From NCBI RefSeq assembly GCF_023035815.1, contig NZ_CP073159.1, positions 682,001 through 746,000 on the forward strand: a DNA stretch of 64,000 nt. Reading direction: 5' to 3'. Positions 8,926 through 20,066 of this stretch are shown one piece after another. The DNA comes from Borrelia parkeri (GTDB lineage Bacteria; Spirochaetota; Spirochaetia; Borreliales; Borreliaceae). The notes beneath the pieces were generated by a model. It was not told the origin of the DNA and did no database searches. It saw only the letters and a program-made list of their open reading frames with translations. Made by a program: the position numbers and the translations under genes. Position 1 is the first letter of the stretch; the number at the start of each line of letters is the position of its first letter.

Positions 8926-10617
8926 CTATTTATTTTCATTTTTTTTTATATTTGGGTAAAAAAGTAAGGTTTTTATTTTTGAGTTTATCTTGATTTTATT
9001 ATCGAAATTGTTATTAATTGGGAGTAATAGCAAATTTAAACTCAAAGAATAATTTTTCAAATCTTCAGCTTTTATTGTATTGTAAGATCCCCCTATATTT
9101 AAAATAAACCATCTCTTAAAACCTCTTTTTGCGATTTTATAATTAATCGTATATATAATATGTTTTTCGATATTTAAAAAACTTATGAAAAAATTACTGT
9201 TTTGATCGTTTCCTTTAGATATTAAGAATTCTGTGCCATTAATGTATCCTTTTATGTCTTTTTTTGTTTCAATAATTTTTTCATAAGTATCAAAATCATT
9301 GTATTTTGCGGTAATTTTTAAGTTTGTTCCTTTCTCAACTTCGAAAATGGGTATCTCTAGACTTGAATATTCAAGTAAATAATTTGTGTTACTGAGTTTT
9401 AGGCTTTTATTATTACAAGTTATAACAGAAGGCCATGCTATTTTAATCGATATAAAAAAGCTTGCAAGGTTTTCGTCTAGGAAAAAATCAATTATTGATT
9501 TTTCTTTTGTATTGAAATTTAAGTATTGTCTAATTCCTACAATTTTTTCATTTGAAAATGAAAATGAACTTTCAATAGTTGGTTCTATAATTATATCTTT
9601 TTGTGATAAGATCTTAATGTAAGTTCTGCAAGAATCTAAAAATTCAGCTTTTCTCTCTTTATATTTGATTTTATTTAGTTTGCCTTCTTCAAATTTTACA
9701 TGGTATTTTTCATGAGATAGTGTAAAATTGCCTTCCATGTTATATTCAATATTTTTACTTGTAATAGGTTCTAGATTAGTCGAATGATATTCAAAATTTT
9801 TATTAACTAAAAATTCTTTTAAAGAAATTTCATTTATTTGATATTCTTTTAATCTTTTGTTTTGAAATTGTAGTATTATTGCTTGTTCTTTTAATGAGTT
9901 AAATTCTGGGATTTCTAAGAGCTCTGTGTTTATTTTTTTGCCTTCTAAATTTTGTATTTTAATACTGTAAAAGTTTGCATCTAGTTCTTTTAAAGATAGT
10001 AAAAAGTTCTTTAATTCTTGATTGTTATAGATATCTTTAATTTCATAAAAGTAAATAAGCGTATCAATATTTTGTTTTTGTGTTTCAGGTTTTTGAATTT
10101 CTGACAAAAATTGACAGTTATTTTTATAGAAAACTAAATATTTTTTATTATTTTTTGCAATTCTTATTCCTTCTATATAGTTAAAATTAAGCTTTCTATA
10201 TAGTGCAAGTACTCTCTTTCTTAATTTTTCCATGTTGTATACGTAAAATGTATGTGGATTATCCTTAAATAAGTCTTTATATCCACTTTTAAATGGGTTT
10301 TTTAAAGCCCAGTATAGATCTACGTGTATTTCATCATGTAACATGTATTCATGGGGACTGCCGCTGTATGTACTTGGAATATAAATATCTTCATTATTTT
10401 TGAGTCTGTTAAAGAACCATTCATTTAATTCTGGATTTAATTTTAAAATTTCAAAAAAATATGTTGGGAATGTCCAATGTATCTTATAGCTGAGATTTTT
10501 GTTTTCAATTAAATATTTGGTATTTGATAAAATGGAATATAACTTACTCTCAGCAAATGCAGTTATTGAAATGATAACAATATAAGTCCTTGAATTTCTA
10601 AATTTTCTAAACATCAT
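8926..10617 (-). CDS. Large conserved protein of unknown function
   Basis: I do not recognise this 563-residue protein with confidence. The first 170 residues include WTFPTYFFEIL, a YSGSPHEYM segment and DEIHVDLYWALKNP. These weakly recall the N-terminal barrel of GH57/GH38-type glycoside hydrolases, but the catalytic residues cannot be assigned. The rest is rich in Lys, Ile and Asn and looks beta-rich (tandem short strands from about 280 onward). The N-terminus is mildly hydrophobic but not a clear signal peptide. The start at 10617 (ATGATG) lacks a ribosome site, so the true start is uncertain. It lies upstream of bosR, 91 bases away, on the same strand. Confidence 0.75.
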   Translation of the reverse strand: MMFRKFRNSRTYIVIISITAFAESKLYSILSNTKYLIENKNLSYKIHWTFPTYFFEILKLNPELNEWFFNRLKNNEDIYIPSTYSGSPHEYMLHDEIHVDLYWALKNPFKSGYKDLFKDNPHTFYVYNMEKLRKRVLALYRKLNFNYIEGIRIAKNNKKYLVFYKNNCQFLSEIQKPETQKQNIDTLIYFYEIKDIYNNQELKNFLLSLKELDANFYSIKIQNLEGKKINTELLEIPEFNSLKEQAIILQFQNKRLKEYQINEISLKEFLVNKNFEYHSTNLEPITSKNIEYNMEGNFTLSHEKYHVKFEEGKLNKIKYKERKAEFLDSCRTYIKILSQKDIIIEPTIESSFSFSNEKIVGIRQYLNFNTKEKSIIDFFLDENLASFFISIKIAWPSVITCNNKSLKLSNTNYLLEYSSLEIPIFEVEKGTNLKITAKYNDFDTYEKIIETKKDIKGYINGTEFLISKGNDQNSNFFISFLNIEKHIIYTINYKIAKRGFKRWFILNIGGSYNTIKAEDLKNYSLSLNLLLLPINNNFDNKIKINSKIKTLLFYPNIKKNENK

Positions 10618-10759
10618 AAAAAATCTTTACATAAGTATATATTAGATTAGTATAACTGGTATTGATTTTACAGTAAATTGCTGCAAAGAGGTTTCTTGAT
10701 TTTTATGTTATTTTGTCTTGATTAATGAGTAAAAAAAATTTATATTTTTATAGTGATAT

Positions 10760-10786
10760 GTATGAAGTTCATACTAACTTTATAAT
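10760..10786 (+). promoter_or_regulatory. groL promoter region with a 15-base palindrome
   Basis: A perfect TATAAT at 10781-10786 lies about 50 bases before groL. Immediately upstream is the perfect inverted repeat GTATGAA-G-TTCATAC (10760-10774), covering the expected -35 position. It is not the CIRCE element (TTAGCACTC-N9-GAGTGCTAA), which is absent. The palindrome could be an operator for a local heat-shock or stress regulator; that is inference. Confidence 0.5.
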
Positions 10787-10808
10787 GTGATATTTAATTT
10801 AACTTTAA

Positions 10809-12470
<1,662 letters not shown>

Positions 12471-12528
12471 ATTAGTTTTACACAAATTTCTCCTTGATTA
12501 GGATGTTTATTGCACTAAGGAGCTAGAT

Positions 12529-12825
12529 TTGAGTGAAAATGAGTTTGTCTTTTGTATAGGTTATGATGGTTCTAAGGCTATAGTAGATAAAGAGCTTTTA
12601 ATTCAGCATAAAGATAAGAGTGTAGAGGAGCTTTGCGAGCTTGGGTTTTATAGAAGTGCTTTTAGCAAGGCTATTTATAAAAATGATGATACTCTTATTG
12701 AGTACTTAATTGACAGGTATAATAAGATTAGCAAATCTAGTTATAGTAAAAGAGAGGAGCTTGAGCTCCTCTTTGGGGTAATTTATCCAGGTAATATTGC
12801 TAGTATAAAAGTTACTTATGTTTAA
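12529..12825 (+). CDS. Small conserved protein of unknown function between groL and yajC
   Basis: A 98-residue soluble protein starting at TTG, which is supported by AAGGAG 6 bases upstream. I see no known motif. The middle (KSVEELCELGFYRSAFSKAIYKNDDTL, a split helix pair) looks helical and recalls small adaptor-like proteins. It ends 15 bases before yajC, so it probably belongs to the yajC-secDF transcription unit. The ribosome site could pair with CTCCTT at 12490-12495, a possible weak translational control. Confidence 0.75.
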   Translation: MSENEFVFCIGYDGSKAIVDKELLIQHKDKSVEELCELGFYRSAFSKAIYKNDDTLIEYLIDRYNKISKSSYSKREELELLFGVIYPGNIASIKVTYV

Positions 12826-12840
12826 AAGTTAGGAAATTTT

Positions 12841-13149
12841 ATGTTTTTATTGCAAGATTTTAGCCATAGCAGTAGTTTTTTTAGGAGTTTATTGGTTTTT
12901 ATTCCCGTAATTGCTATATTTTGGTTTTTAGTAATATCGCCTCAGCGTAAAGAAGAGAAGAAAAAAAAGGATATGATCAAAAACCTTAAAAAGGGTGATA
13001 AGGTCTTAACTATAGGTGGGATTTTTGGGATTGTTAAAAAGGTTAATGATTCTGAAGTTGTGCTTGAACTTAGTCCAACTTCAGAGGTAAGGTTTATAAA
13101 AACTTCAGTTGAAAGAATTATTCTTGATGAAATTAAAGATAAAAATTAA
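12841..13149 (+). CDS. yajC: Sec translocase accessory subunit YajC
   Basis: Small inner-membrane partner of SecDF, 102 residues. It has one transmembrane helix (about 14-33, ending in the family motif VISPQRKEEKKKK) and a cytoplasmic beta-rich domain with GDKVLTIGGIFGIV, the most conserved part of YajC. The ATG follows TTAGGAAA. It lies upstream of secD and secF, the standard arrangement. Confidence 0.95.
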   Translation: MFLLQDFSHSSSFFRSLLVFIPVIAIFWFLVISPQRKEEKKKKDMIKNLKKGDKVLTIGGIFGIVKKVNDSEVVLELSPTSEVRFIKTSVERIILDEIKDKN

Positions 13150-13239
13150 GGCGTTAGAAGCGATTTAATATATAATATTAATTTGAATGTTCATTTAGCA
13201 TGATATTTAAGTTAAATTAATGTAATAAGGGTGTTATTT

Positions 13240-15003
13240 ATGAATAAAGTCTCTAAATTTATATTAATACTATGTGTGACATCATTTGCTTATCTTTTAA
13301 TATTTCCTACTCTAAAATGGTATTTTTTTACTAACGATGAGGATAAAAAAATTAGTTCATATTCAAAAGAGGCTTTAAGGGATTATTCTAAAAATAAGGC
13401 ATTGAGTTCACTTATTGAACTTAAAAAGTTGTATCAAAAGAATCCTAATGCTCAAATTCCAGATGATTTGAAGTATTTAATTCCAATTGCTCAAAATAAT
13501 TATAAGATTTATGGAAAAGAGTTTCCCAAATCTTTTGATAATGTCAAAGTCTTAAGAGATGGTTTTTTAACAGATTCTGATATTGAAGAACTTAGTCTTG
13601 AAATTTATAGGTATTATGAAGAGATAAAGAGGAATAAAAACAGAATAATACAACTTGGACTTGATTTGTCTGGAGGAATGAGTGTTACTATTTCTCTTGA
13701 TTACTCAGGTCTTGAACAAAAATTGGGAAAAACTTTGAGTTTTCAAGAAAAGGAAGAAGCTTTTGAACGTACAATGCAAATACTTAAAGAGAGAGTAGAC
13801 ACCTTTGGGCTTACAGAACCTAAGATTACGAGAGAAGCAAGTGGAAATAAGATTTTTTTAGATGTTCCAGGAGAAATGGATGAGAAGCGTGTTGATTCTC
13901 TTTTAAGTGGTAGAGGAAATTTGATCTTTTATGTGGTTGATAATGAGACTACTTCTGTTCTTAATACTAAAATACTAGAAGCCGGACCTCTTTACTCAAT
14001 TTCTGATATTAAAAATAGCATGGGACTTGGAGATAATAAGGAAATTTTTCCTTGGTATGTTAAGGATTCTTATGGTATTGATGATGAATCTACAGTTCGT
14101 TATTATGTTGTTGATTCTAGTGTTGAGAGTTCGTTTGATGGTTCTCATATTAGTGATGCTGGGTTGTTAAACGATCACAAAACAGGTAGAGATATGGTTA
14201 CATTTAATCTAGATAATGAGGGAAGTGAAAAATTTTTTGAATTTACCAAAAAAAATATTGGTAAGGCTTTAGCTGTAGTTATGGAAGGAAAAATTAAATC
14301 AGTGGCTAATATTAGTCATGCTATTGCTGGTGGAAATGTTTCAATTCAGGGAGATTCTTTTGATAAGCGCGAAGCTAGTGAGCTTGCACTTGTTTTTAAA
14401 ACAGCAGCTTTTCCAGTTGAAATAAAGATAGATGATTTAAGAATTATTGGACCTACTATTGGAGAGAAAACAGTTAAACTTGGAATAAAAGCATCTCTTC
14501 TTGCGCTTGTTTTGGTTTTCTTATTTATGTTGGCATATTACAAGATAAGTGGTTTTGTAGCGGGTTTTTCATTGGTTATTTATAATTTATTTTTAATATT
14601 GGCAATTTTGTCAGCATTTAACTTTACTTTGACTCTTACAAGTATTGCAGGTCTTGTATTGACAATGGGTATGGCTGTTGATATTAACATAATTATTTAT
14701 GAGCGGATTAAGGAAGAGATTAGAAATGGTCGAAAATTTGAGAGAGCATTTGATGATGGATTTAAAAAAGCTTTTTGGGCAATAATGGATTCAAATATTA
14801 CAACATTTATTGCTGTGCTTTTTTTAACTCTTCTTGGAACCGGGACTATTCAAGGTTTTGCTTGGACTTTGTCTATAGGGATTGTAGCATCACTTTTTAG
14901 TAGTTTAATCTTTTCAAGGTTTATTTTGGAATTTATTATGTCTTTTAGTAAAAGCAAATGTTTAAGTATCTCTTGGAGTTCAAATTATGCAAAAGGTGTT
15001 TAA
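13240..15003 (+). CDS. secD: Protein translocase subunit SecD
   Basis: Inner-membrane protein that uses proton-motive force to help complete protein export. The 587-residue form starts at the ATG at 13240, supported by AAGGGTG; a GTG 9 bases upstream is less likely. It has a TM helix near residues 7-25, a large periplasmic P1 region with LGLDLSGGMSVTI and DVPGE motifs, and a C-terminal six-helix RND-like part (GPTIGEK, then MGMAVDINIIIYERIKEE). Its last 17 bases overlap the start of secF, implying coupled translation of the pair. Confidence 0.97.
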   Translation: MNKVSKFILILCVTSFAYLLIFPTLKWYFFTNDEDKKISSYSKEALRDYSKNKALSSLIELKKLYQKNPNAQIPDDLKYLIPIAQNNYKIYGKEFPKSFDNVKVLRDGFLTDSDIEELSLEIYRYYEEIKRNKNRIIQLGLDLSGGMSVTISLDYSGLEQKLGKTLSFQEKEEAFERTMQILKERVDTFGLTEPKITREASGNKIFLDVPGEMDEKRVDSLLSGRGNLIFYVVDNETTSVLNTKILEAGPLYSISDIKNSMGLGDNKEIFPWYVKDSYGIDDESTVRYYVVDSSVESSFDGSHISDAGLLNDHKTGRDMVTFNLDNEGSEKFFEFTKKNIGKALAVVMEGKIKSVANISHAIAGGNVSIQGDSFDKREASELALVFKTAAFPVEIKIDDLRIIGPTIGEKTVKLGIKASLLALVLVFLFMLAYYKISGFVAGFSLVIYNLFLILAILSAFNFTLTLTSIAGLVLTMGMAVDINIIIYERIKEEIRNGRKFERAFDDGFKKAFWAIMDSNITTFIAVLFLTLLGTGTIQGFAWTLSIGIVASLFSSLIFSRFILEFIMSFSKSKCLSISWSSNYAKGV

Positions 15004-15886
15004 TTTTTTAAAATATGGAAATAAAGTTATTATAGTTAGTTTTTGTATGATCTTATCAGGCTTTATTTATACTTTTATGTATCATGGTGGTTATAATTGG
15101 GGAATAGACTTTTCTTCAGGAGTTAATATTAATTTTGTAATAGATAAATCAGGTATTAAAGATTATGATATACAAAGAATACTCTCTTCAGTTTATAAAA
15201 CATTTGATGTTAATAAAATTATTTCAAGTGATGATTCTAAGAGTCAGTTCTCTATTATAGTGAAGTCAGACATTACTGATTATGCTTTAAAAAAAGAGAT
15301 TCACAGTACATTAATTGATAAATTGAATACTGAATTTGGTGCTAATGTTGAAATTCTTGATTCTTATTTTATTGATTCAAATTTTTCATCTATTTTAAGG
15401 ACAAAATCAATGTTATTGGTTTGTTTAACATTTACACTTATTTTATTTTATGTGGCGTTGAGATTTAGGTTGAGTTATGCTGTTGCATCAATATTTGCAA
15501 CGATACATGATATACTTTTTGTAGTTGCTTTTTTAGGGATATTTAGGATAGAAATAAATAGTTCAATAATCGTTTCTATATTGACAATTATTGGGTATTC
15601 TTTAAATGACACGATAATTATTTTTGATAGAATTAGGGAAAATTCTAGGAATATGACAGATACTTTATTTGTAAATATTTTAAATGTAAGTATTAAGCAA
15701 ACTTTATCAAGAACTATTTTGACATCTATGACGACATTTGTTGCTGTACTCTCTATTTATGTGTTTACTGAGGGAGCTATTAAAGATTTTTCTCTAATAT
15801 TTATGGTAGGTGTTGTTGTTGGTACTTATTCTTCAATTTTTATAGCTTCTCCTATTCTTTTAAGTTGTTATAAAAAAATTAAATAG
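14987..15886 (+). CDS. secF: Protein translocase subunit SecF
   Basis: Six-helix partner of SecD, 299 residues. Characteristic segments are GGYNWGIDFSSGVNI near residue 32 and GYSLNDTIIIFDRIRENSR near residue 205, containing the conserved charged residues of the fourth helix. It starts inside the end of secD with a GGAG site 8 bases upstream. It completes the yajC-secD-secF export cluster, which is important for placing the many Borrelia lipoproteins and periplasmic flagellar parts. Confidence 0.97.
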   Translation: MQKVFNFLKYGNKVIIVSFCMILSGFIYTFMYHGGYNWGIDFSSGVNINFVIDKSGIKDYDIQRILSSVYKTFDVNKIISSDDSKSQFSIIVKSDITDYALKKEIHSTLIDKLNTEFGANVEILDSYFIDSNFSSILRTKSMLLVCLTFTLILFYVALRFRLSYAVASIFATIHDILFVVAFLGIFRIEINSSIIVSILTIIGYSLNDTIIIFDRIRENSRNMTDTLFVNILNVSIKQTLSRTILTSMTTFVAVLSIYVFTEGAIKDFSLIFMVGVVVGTYSSIFIASPILLSCYKKIK

Positions 15887-15909
15887 ATGTTTTGTTATAA
15901 TATTATGAT

Positions 15910-17061
15910 ATGAAGTTTCTTGATTTTGGTTCATTAGGGTTTTATAGGTTTTTTGATTTTCAAAAACATTTAAATTTTAGTATTTTTAGATATAGTTTAA
16001 TAAATTATTATTCTTATAAGGAACAGTCAAGTCTTATTAATGATGCTAATTTGCTTAAAAGTAAGATTGTTTTTTTAGATAAAGTTTATAAAGATATTGC
16101 TAGAGTTGTTAGTACTTCTTCAAAGTTAAATGATAGTTTAAATCTTAATAAGAAAATATTTTGTGATGCTTTGGTCACTATTAAAAATTTGATAAAAAAA
16201 TATTATCCGTCATCAGAATTTCTAAATTTAGAATATGATGTACTTTTAAGTAATGAAGATACTTTTAATAAATTTTTAGATAAACTTAGATATTTGAATT
16301 TTAGGGTAGATCTTAAGAAAAAGATTGAGGAATTTGATAGAAAAAATAAAACCCCATACTCTTGCATCAAAATTGCCACTTTTTTTATTAAAGAAGAGTT
16401 TTTGGAAAGATTGGCAAATACGATTGATTTTTTTTCTAATGAGGCTAATAATAATAGTCTGGATTTGATCAATAAGAAAATTGATGAGTATTGTGAAAAG
16501 GTGGAGCAGGTTAAGGTAAGTGAGTATATTAAAGATACACATAAAAAATTTGTTATAGAATATGCAAAAGAAAGAATATCAAAAATTATGAAAGATCATA
16601 GTCTTGATATATCTAAGTTGCTTGTTAAAATTTCTTTATTAGATATTACTATTCAGTGTTTTGAGAGTTATTATTTGAATTTATTAGAAACTCTTAATAT
16701 CCTTTTGTCTATAAGTAATATTATTGAGATTGGTATAGATGAATTGCCAGGTGCTATTTTTAATGAGTGGAATGAGTTTATTTATTTTCGTAGAAAAGAG
16801 TTTCAGAAACTTGTTTTAGTATCAGATTGTGTTTTTCAGAAAAGGATAATATCTATTATAAATTCTGGGGGTTGGAAGTTTACTTTCTTTAGTCTTTCTC
16901 CTCGTCAAGGTGATATTATTCAATTTTCAGTAGATGTTAATAAAAATTTTAATAATATTGAAGATGGAATTAAGGAATATGAACTTAAAATAAACAGGCT
17001 TAATGATTTTAAGCTTGATTGGGAGAAAAGCTTGAAAAATTTTGAGCATTTATTTGTTTAA
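15910..17061 (+). CDS. Conserved protein of unknown function downstream of secF
   Basis: A 383-residue protein that I cannot assign. It has no signal peptide or membrane helix. Much of it is predicted by eye to be helical, with Lys/Glu/Asp-rich stretches (around residues 175-230 and 345-375) that could form coiled coils. A possible -10 (TATAAT) lies just upstream and no good ribosome site is visible. It begins 23 bases after secF, so it may be the last gene of that unit. Its stop is only 5 bases from the convergent DnaJ-like gene. Confidence 0.75.
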   Translation: MKFLDFGSLGFYRFFDFQKHLNFSIFRYSLINYYSYKEQSSLINDANLLKSKIVFLDKVYKDIARVVSTSSKLNDSLNLNKKIFCDALVTIKNLIKKYYPSSEFLNLEYDVLLSNEDTFNKFLDKLRYLNFRVDLKKKIEEFDRKNKTPYSCIKIATFFIKEEFLERLANTIDFFSNEANNNSLDLINKKIDEYCEKVEQVKVSEYIKDTHKKFVIEYAKERISKIMKDHSLDISKLLVKISLLDITIQCFESYYLNLLETLNILLSISNIIEIGIDELPGAIFNEWNEFIYFRRKEFQKLVLVSDCVFQKRIISIINSGGWKFTFFSLSPRQGDIIQFSVDVNKNFNNIEDGIKEYELKINRLNDFKLDWEKSLKNFEHLFV

Positions 17062-17066
17062 AATTT

Positions 17067-17906
17067 CTAATTATATATTTCTTTTAGTCGTTCATATATT
17101 TTTTTTACTTCATCGTTAATGATTTTAGGAACATTTACTATTAGTTTAACTCTGAGATCCCCTTTGCTGGTATTGCCAAGTGCAGGCATGCCAAGACCTT
17201 TTAAACTTAGTATTTCTTCATTTTTTGTATCTTTTGGAATTTTTATCTTTATTTTTTTACCTTCAATTGTTTCAAAGACTTTTTCACTACCCAAAGCTAT
17301 TTCCCATGGATATACATTAATTTTTGTTTCTAAATTTCGTTCTTTTAAAGTAAAATTTTTATAACTTGATATTTCAAATTTGATAATTAAGTTACTTCTT
17401 TTCCCGGAAATTGGATTTATGCTTCCCTTTTCATTAAACTTTAATTTAGTAGTCTCAATTGTTCCCTTTGGAATATTAATGTCAATTTTTTCGTTGTTTA
17501 TTAATATTGCTTTTTTACCTCCCATATAAGCGTCATATAGTGAAATTTTAATAGTTATCTCTGTATCTTTAAGTGTGCCTTTTGTAGTTCCTCCAAAAAT
17601 ATCAGAGAATAAATCGAAGCTTTTAAAATTATGAAAGGCAGTATCCTTAAATCCTTTACTAAATCCCTCTGTGTTGAAATTATTATTAAAATTTGCACTT
17701 CCAAAATTATCATAATTGGCTTTTTTTTGAGGAGATGAGAGAATTTCATAAGCCTCATTTATTTCTTTAAATTTTTCTTCGGCAAATTTGTTTCCTTTAT
17801 TTTTGTCAGGGTGATATTTTATGGCTAATTTTTTATAGGCTTTTTTGATTTCTTCTGTTGTAGCGTTTTTGTGTATTCCAAGTATGTTGTAATAGTCTTT
17901 AGACAT
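17067..17906 (-). CDS. DnaJ/CbpA-type co-chaperone without zinc finger
   Basis: Hsp40 co-chaperone that would stimulate DnaK. The J domain is at residues 3-68 with HPD at 32-34. A short Phe/Gly/Asn-rich linker follows, then two C-terminal substrate-binding domains (about 115-279). The CxxCxGxG zinc repeats of classical DnaJ are absent, so it is CbpA/DjlA-like class B rather than true DnaJ. The ATG follows AAGAGG. The Borrelia chromosome has another dnaJ near dnaK-grpE (established for B. burgdorferi), so this is a second paralogue. Confidence 0.9.
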   Translation of the reverse strand: MSKDYYNILGIHKNATTEEIKKAYKKLAIKYHPDKNKGNKFAEEKFKEINEAYEILSSPQKKANYDNFGSANFNNNFNTEGFSKGFKDTAFHNFKSFDLFSDIFGGTTKGTLKDTEITIKISLYDAYMGGKKAILINNEKIDINIPKGTIETTKLKFNEKGSINPISGKRSNLIIKFEISSYKNFTLKERNLETKINVYPWEIALGSEKVFETIEGKKIKIKIPKDTKNEEILSLKGLGMPALGNTSKGDLRVKLIVNVPKIINDEVKKIYERLKEIYN

Positions 17907-17963
17907 TCAAACCTCTTGTTTTTATTTTTCGTGTTATATTGAAGTTATTTAAATTCATTATAA

Positions 17964-17991
17964 TTGATGCTATCATTATATATATTATAAT
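17964..17991 (+). promoter_or_regulatory. Probable promoter of the HemW-like gene
   Basis: TTGATG (17964-17969) and a perfect TATAAT (17986-17991) are separated by 16 bases in the divergent gap between the DnaJ-like and HemW-like genes, about 35 bases before the GTG start. Confidence 0.5.
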
Positions 17992-18026
17992 TAAACTTAA
18001 ATTTTTTAAAGGCTGTTTATAAAGTA

Positions 18027-19166
18027 GTGAATTTTTTGCGTTTAACGGATTTAAGTATTTATATTGATCTCACCAAGTGTTTTAGTTATGTTTTTTTTGA
18101 TAAAATATTGCAAGAATTGTCTTATTATTTAAAGGTTTTGGGATCTCCACAAATTAAGACTCTTTATATTAAATACGAAACCTTAGGGCTTGGTAATGAT
18201 TCTGATTTAGAATCATTTTTAACTTCTCTATCTCAAAATTTTGATTTTCTTACATTGGATGAATTTACCTTTGAATTACATCCTTTAGAGATTACACCTT
18301 CACTTTTAGCAATTTTAAATGATTTTTCTGTTAGTAGGATTAGTATTGATATAAAGAGTTTTTCTTCAAACTTTTTAAAAGTGATGGGTGTTTATGAGAT
18401 ATCTTTAGCTGAAATAAATAACGCAGTAAATGGTATTCGTAAATTTGATTTTGATTTGAATATTGACTTAAATATTAATATTCCTTATCAAGAAAAAATG
18501 CATCTTAGAAATGATTTAATAAAGTTAATTGCATGTGCTCCTGAACATATTTGTCTTTCAGAAATTCTAGTTGATGAGGAAAATTGTATTATTGATATTT
18601 TTAAAGATGTTTCTTTCAATTATAATGAGGCTAAGGCTGAAGATTTTTGGTTTTATGCTTTTGATTTTTTGGAATCTAATGGCTATATGAATTATGAGAT
18701 TTCAAATTTTGCTTTAAGGGGGCATGAGAGTAAACATAATTTGCGATATTGGGAGCTTAAACCATATTTGGGTCTTGGAGTAAATTCTGTTAGTTTGCTT
18801 GTTATTTCCAAAGGTGATGGTCTTAAGGCTGTAATTAAGATGGATGATAATTTTTTAGGTGGTGGGAAATCTACAGCAGCTTTTGAGATTTTAAGTGATT
18901 TAGATTTTTTTATTTGTCATTTTATTACAAATCTTGGGACTAAGAAGGGTCTTGAGGTTTCTGTTTTGAAGCGTAGGTTTATATATAATCAGGAAGATTT
19001 TTGTAATTTTATTAATTATCTTTTGAGATTAAGTAAAGGATTTGTTTTTAGCAATGATATTCTTTACTTGAATGGACATGAAAGATTTAAATTGGATTTT
19101 TATCTTCGGTTGATTAGAGAATATTTAGTTAGCAATTCTTTTAAAGTGAATTTTAAGTTTCTTTAA
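18027..19166 (+). CDS. HemW-like (HemN family) protein with a degenerate radical-SAM motif
   Basis: Homologous to HemW, a radical-SAM heme chaperone often annotated as oxygen-independent coproporphyrinogen III oxidase. The clearest match is in the C-terminal half: [16 protein letters not shown] then [18 protein letters not shown] near residues 222-252. At the N-terminus, the usual YIHIPFCxxxCxYC reads [14 protein letters not shown]: only the first Cys remains (C18). It therefore probably cannot bind the 4Fe-4S cluster. Borrelia makes no heme, so the protein may have another role. Length (379) is normal, so it is not simply decaying. The GTG start has a weak ribosome site. Its end overlaps rpiA tail to tail by 14 bases. 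Confidence 0.85.
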   Translation: MNFLRLTDLSIYIDLTKCFSYVFFDKILQELSYYLKVLGSPQIKTLYIKYETLGLGNDSDLESFLTSLSQNFDFLTLDEFTFELHPLEITPSLLAILNDFSVSRISIDIKSFSSNFLKVMGVYEISLAEINNAVNGIRKFDFDLNIDLNINIPYQEKMHLRNDLIKLIACAPEHICLSEILVDEENCIIDIFKDVSFNYNEAKAEDFWFYAFDFLESNGYMNYEISNFALRGHESKHNLRYWELKPYLGLGVNSVSLLVISKGDGLKAVIKMDDNFLGGGKSTAAFEILSDLDFFICHFITNLGTKKGLEVSVLKRRFIYNQEDFCNFINYLLRLSKGFVFSNDILYLNGHERFKLDFYLRLIREYLVSNSFKVNFKFL

Positions 19167-19839
19167 TCTGTCCATTTTGATAGTATATGATCTTAGTGTT
19201 TTGATGATTAAAAATACCAATTTCAAGTATTCCTGGGAGTAATTTAAAGTATTTTTCAGCTCCTTTAGGATTTTCGATATTCATTTTTACATCTAAGATG
19301 TAGTTATTATTATCAGTTATTATTGGTCCTGCTTTAGACTTACAAGTCCTTAAAACAGGATTAAAGTTCATGTTTTCAAGGTTTGTTGTAATAAATGCAA
19401 GAGCATCTGGAATAATTTCAATTGGTACAGATGTTCTTGTTCCTAAAGTTTGTACAATTTTTGTTTCATCTGCAATAATCAGTAATTGATGAGAATTATA
19501 TGCCACTATTTTTTCCATTAGATGAGCTGCTCCACCACCCTTTATTAGGGCTTTTGTTTCTAATAAAATTTCATCAGCTCCGTCAATTGTTATGTCTATA
19601 TTTTTGCTGAGTTTTGTAAATTTGGACTCATATGTAATATTTTCTCTTGCAAGTAAATATTTTGTATTACTACTTGTTGGATAAAGTTTTAAGTTTTTTA
19701 AGTCCCCAGATTTTATTTTTTCGCTTAAATATTTAATTGCATAAAAAACCGTTGTTCCTGTTCCAATTCCAAGGTGCATGTTGCTTTTTACATAATGATC
19801 AATTGCGTATTGTGAAACTAGCTTTTTTTGTTCTTCCAT
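19153..19839 (-). CDS. rpiA: Ribose-5-phosphate isomerase A
   Basis: Interconverts ribose-5-phosphate and ribulose-5-phosphate in the pentose phosphate pathway. The 228-residue protein carries GIGTGTTV near residue 24, TIDGADEI near 81 and [11 protein letters not shown] near 94, which hold the active-site Asp, Lys and Glu. The ATG at 19839 is preceded by AAGGAT about 8 bases away. It is a single gene with its own upstream gap, convergent with the HemW-like gene. Confidence 0.97.
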   Translation of the reverse strand: MEEQKKLVSQYAIDHYVKSNMHLGIGTGTTVFYAIKYLSEKIKSGDLKNLKLYPTSSNTKYLLARENITYESKFTKLSKNIDITIDGADEILLETKALIKGGGAAHLMEKIVAYNSHQLLIIADETKIVQTLGTRTSVPIEIIPDALAFITTNLENMNFNPVLRTCKSKAGPIITDNNNYILDVKMNIENPKGAEKYFKLLPGILEIGIFNHQNTKIIYYQNGQIKET

Positions 19840-20066
19840 TATGTATTATCCTTAATCATATAGATTTACTTATAGACTTGTAGGGTAAATTATATCATTA
19901 AGAATAATATAATCAATAGTGTTAAATTTTTAGTAAAATCTTTTAATAACTTATTGTATTGATGGTTGTGAGAGAATTTTTGAGTATTAACATTAGTTAG
20001 ATTTTGTGTTAATTTATAATTGATAAACTGTTATTAAAGTAATAAAAACATTTCTTAGGAGATTTT

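Noticed and set aside
12485..12525. CTCCTT/AAGGAG pairing as a riboswitch before the 98-residue gene
   Set aside because: Only six base pairs across a 21-base loop; such pairing is expected by chance near any AAGGAG.
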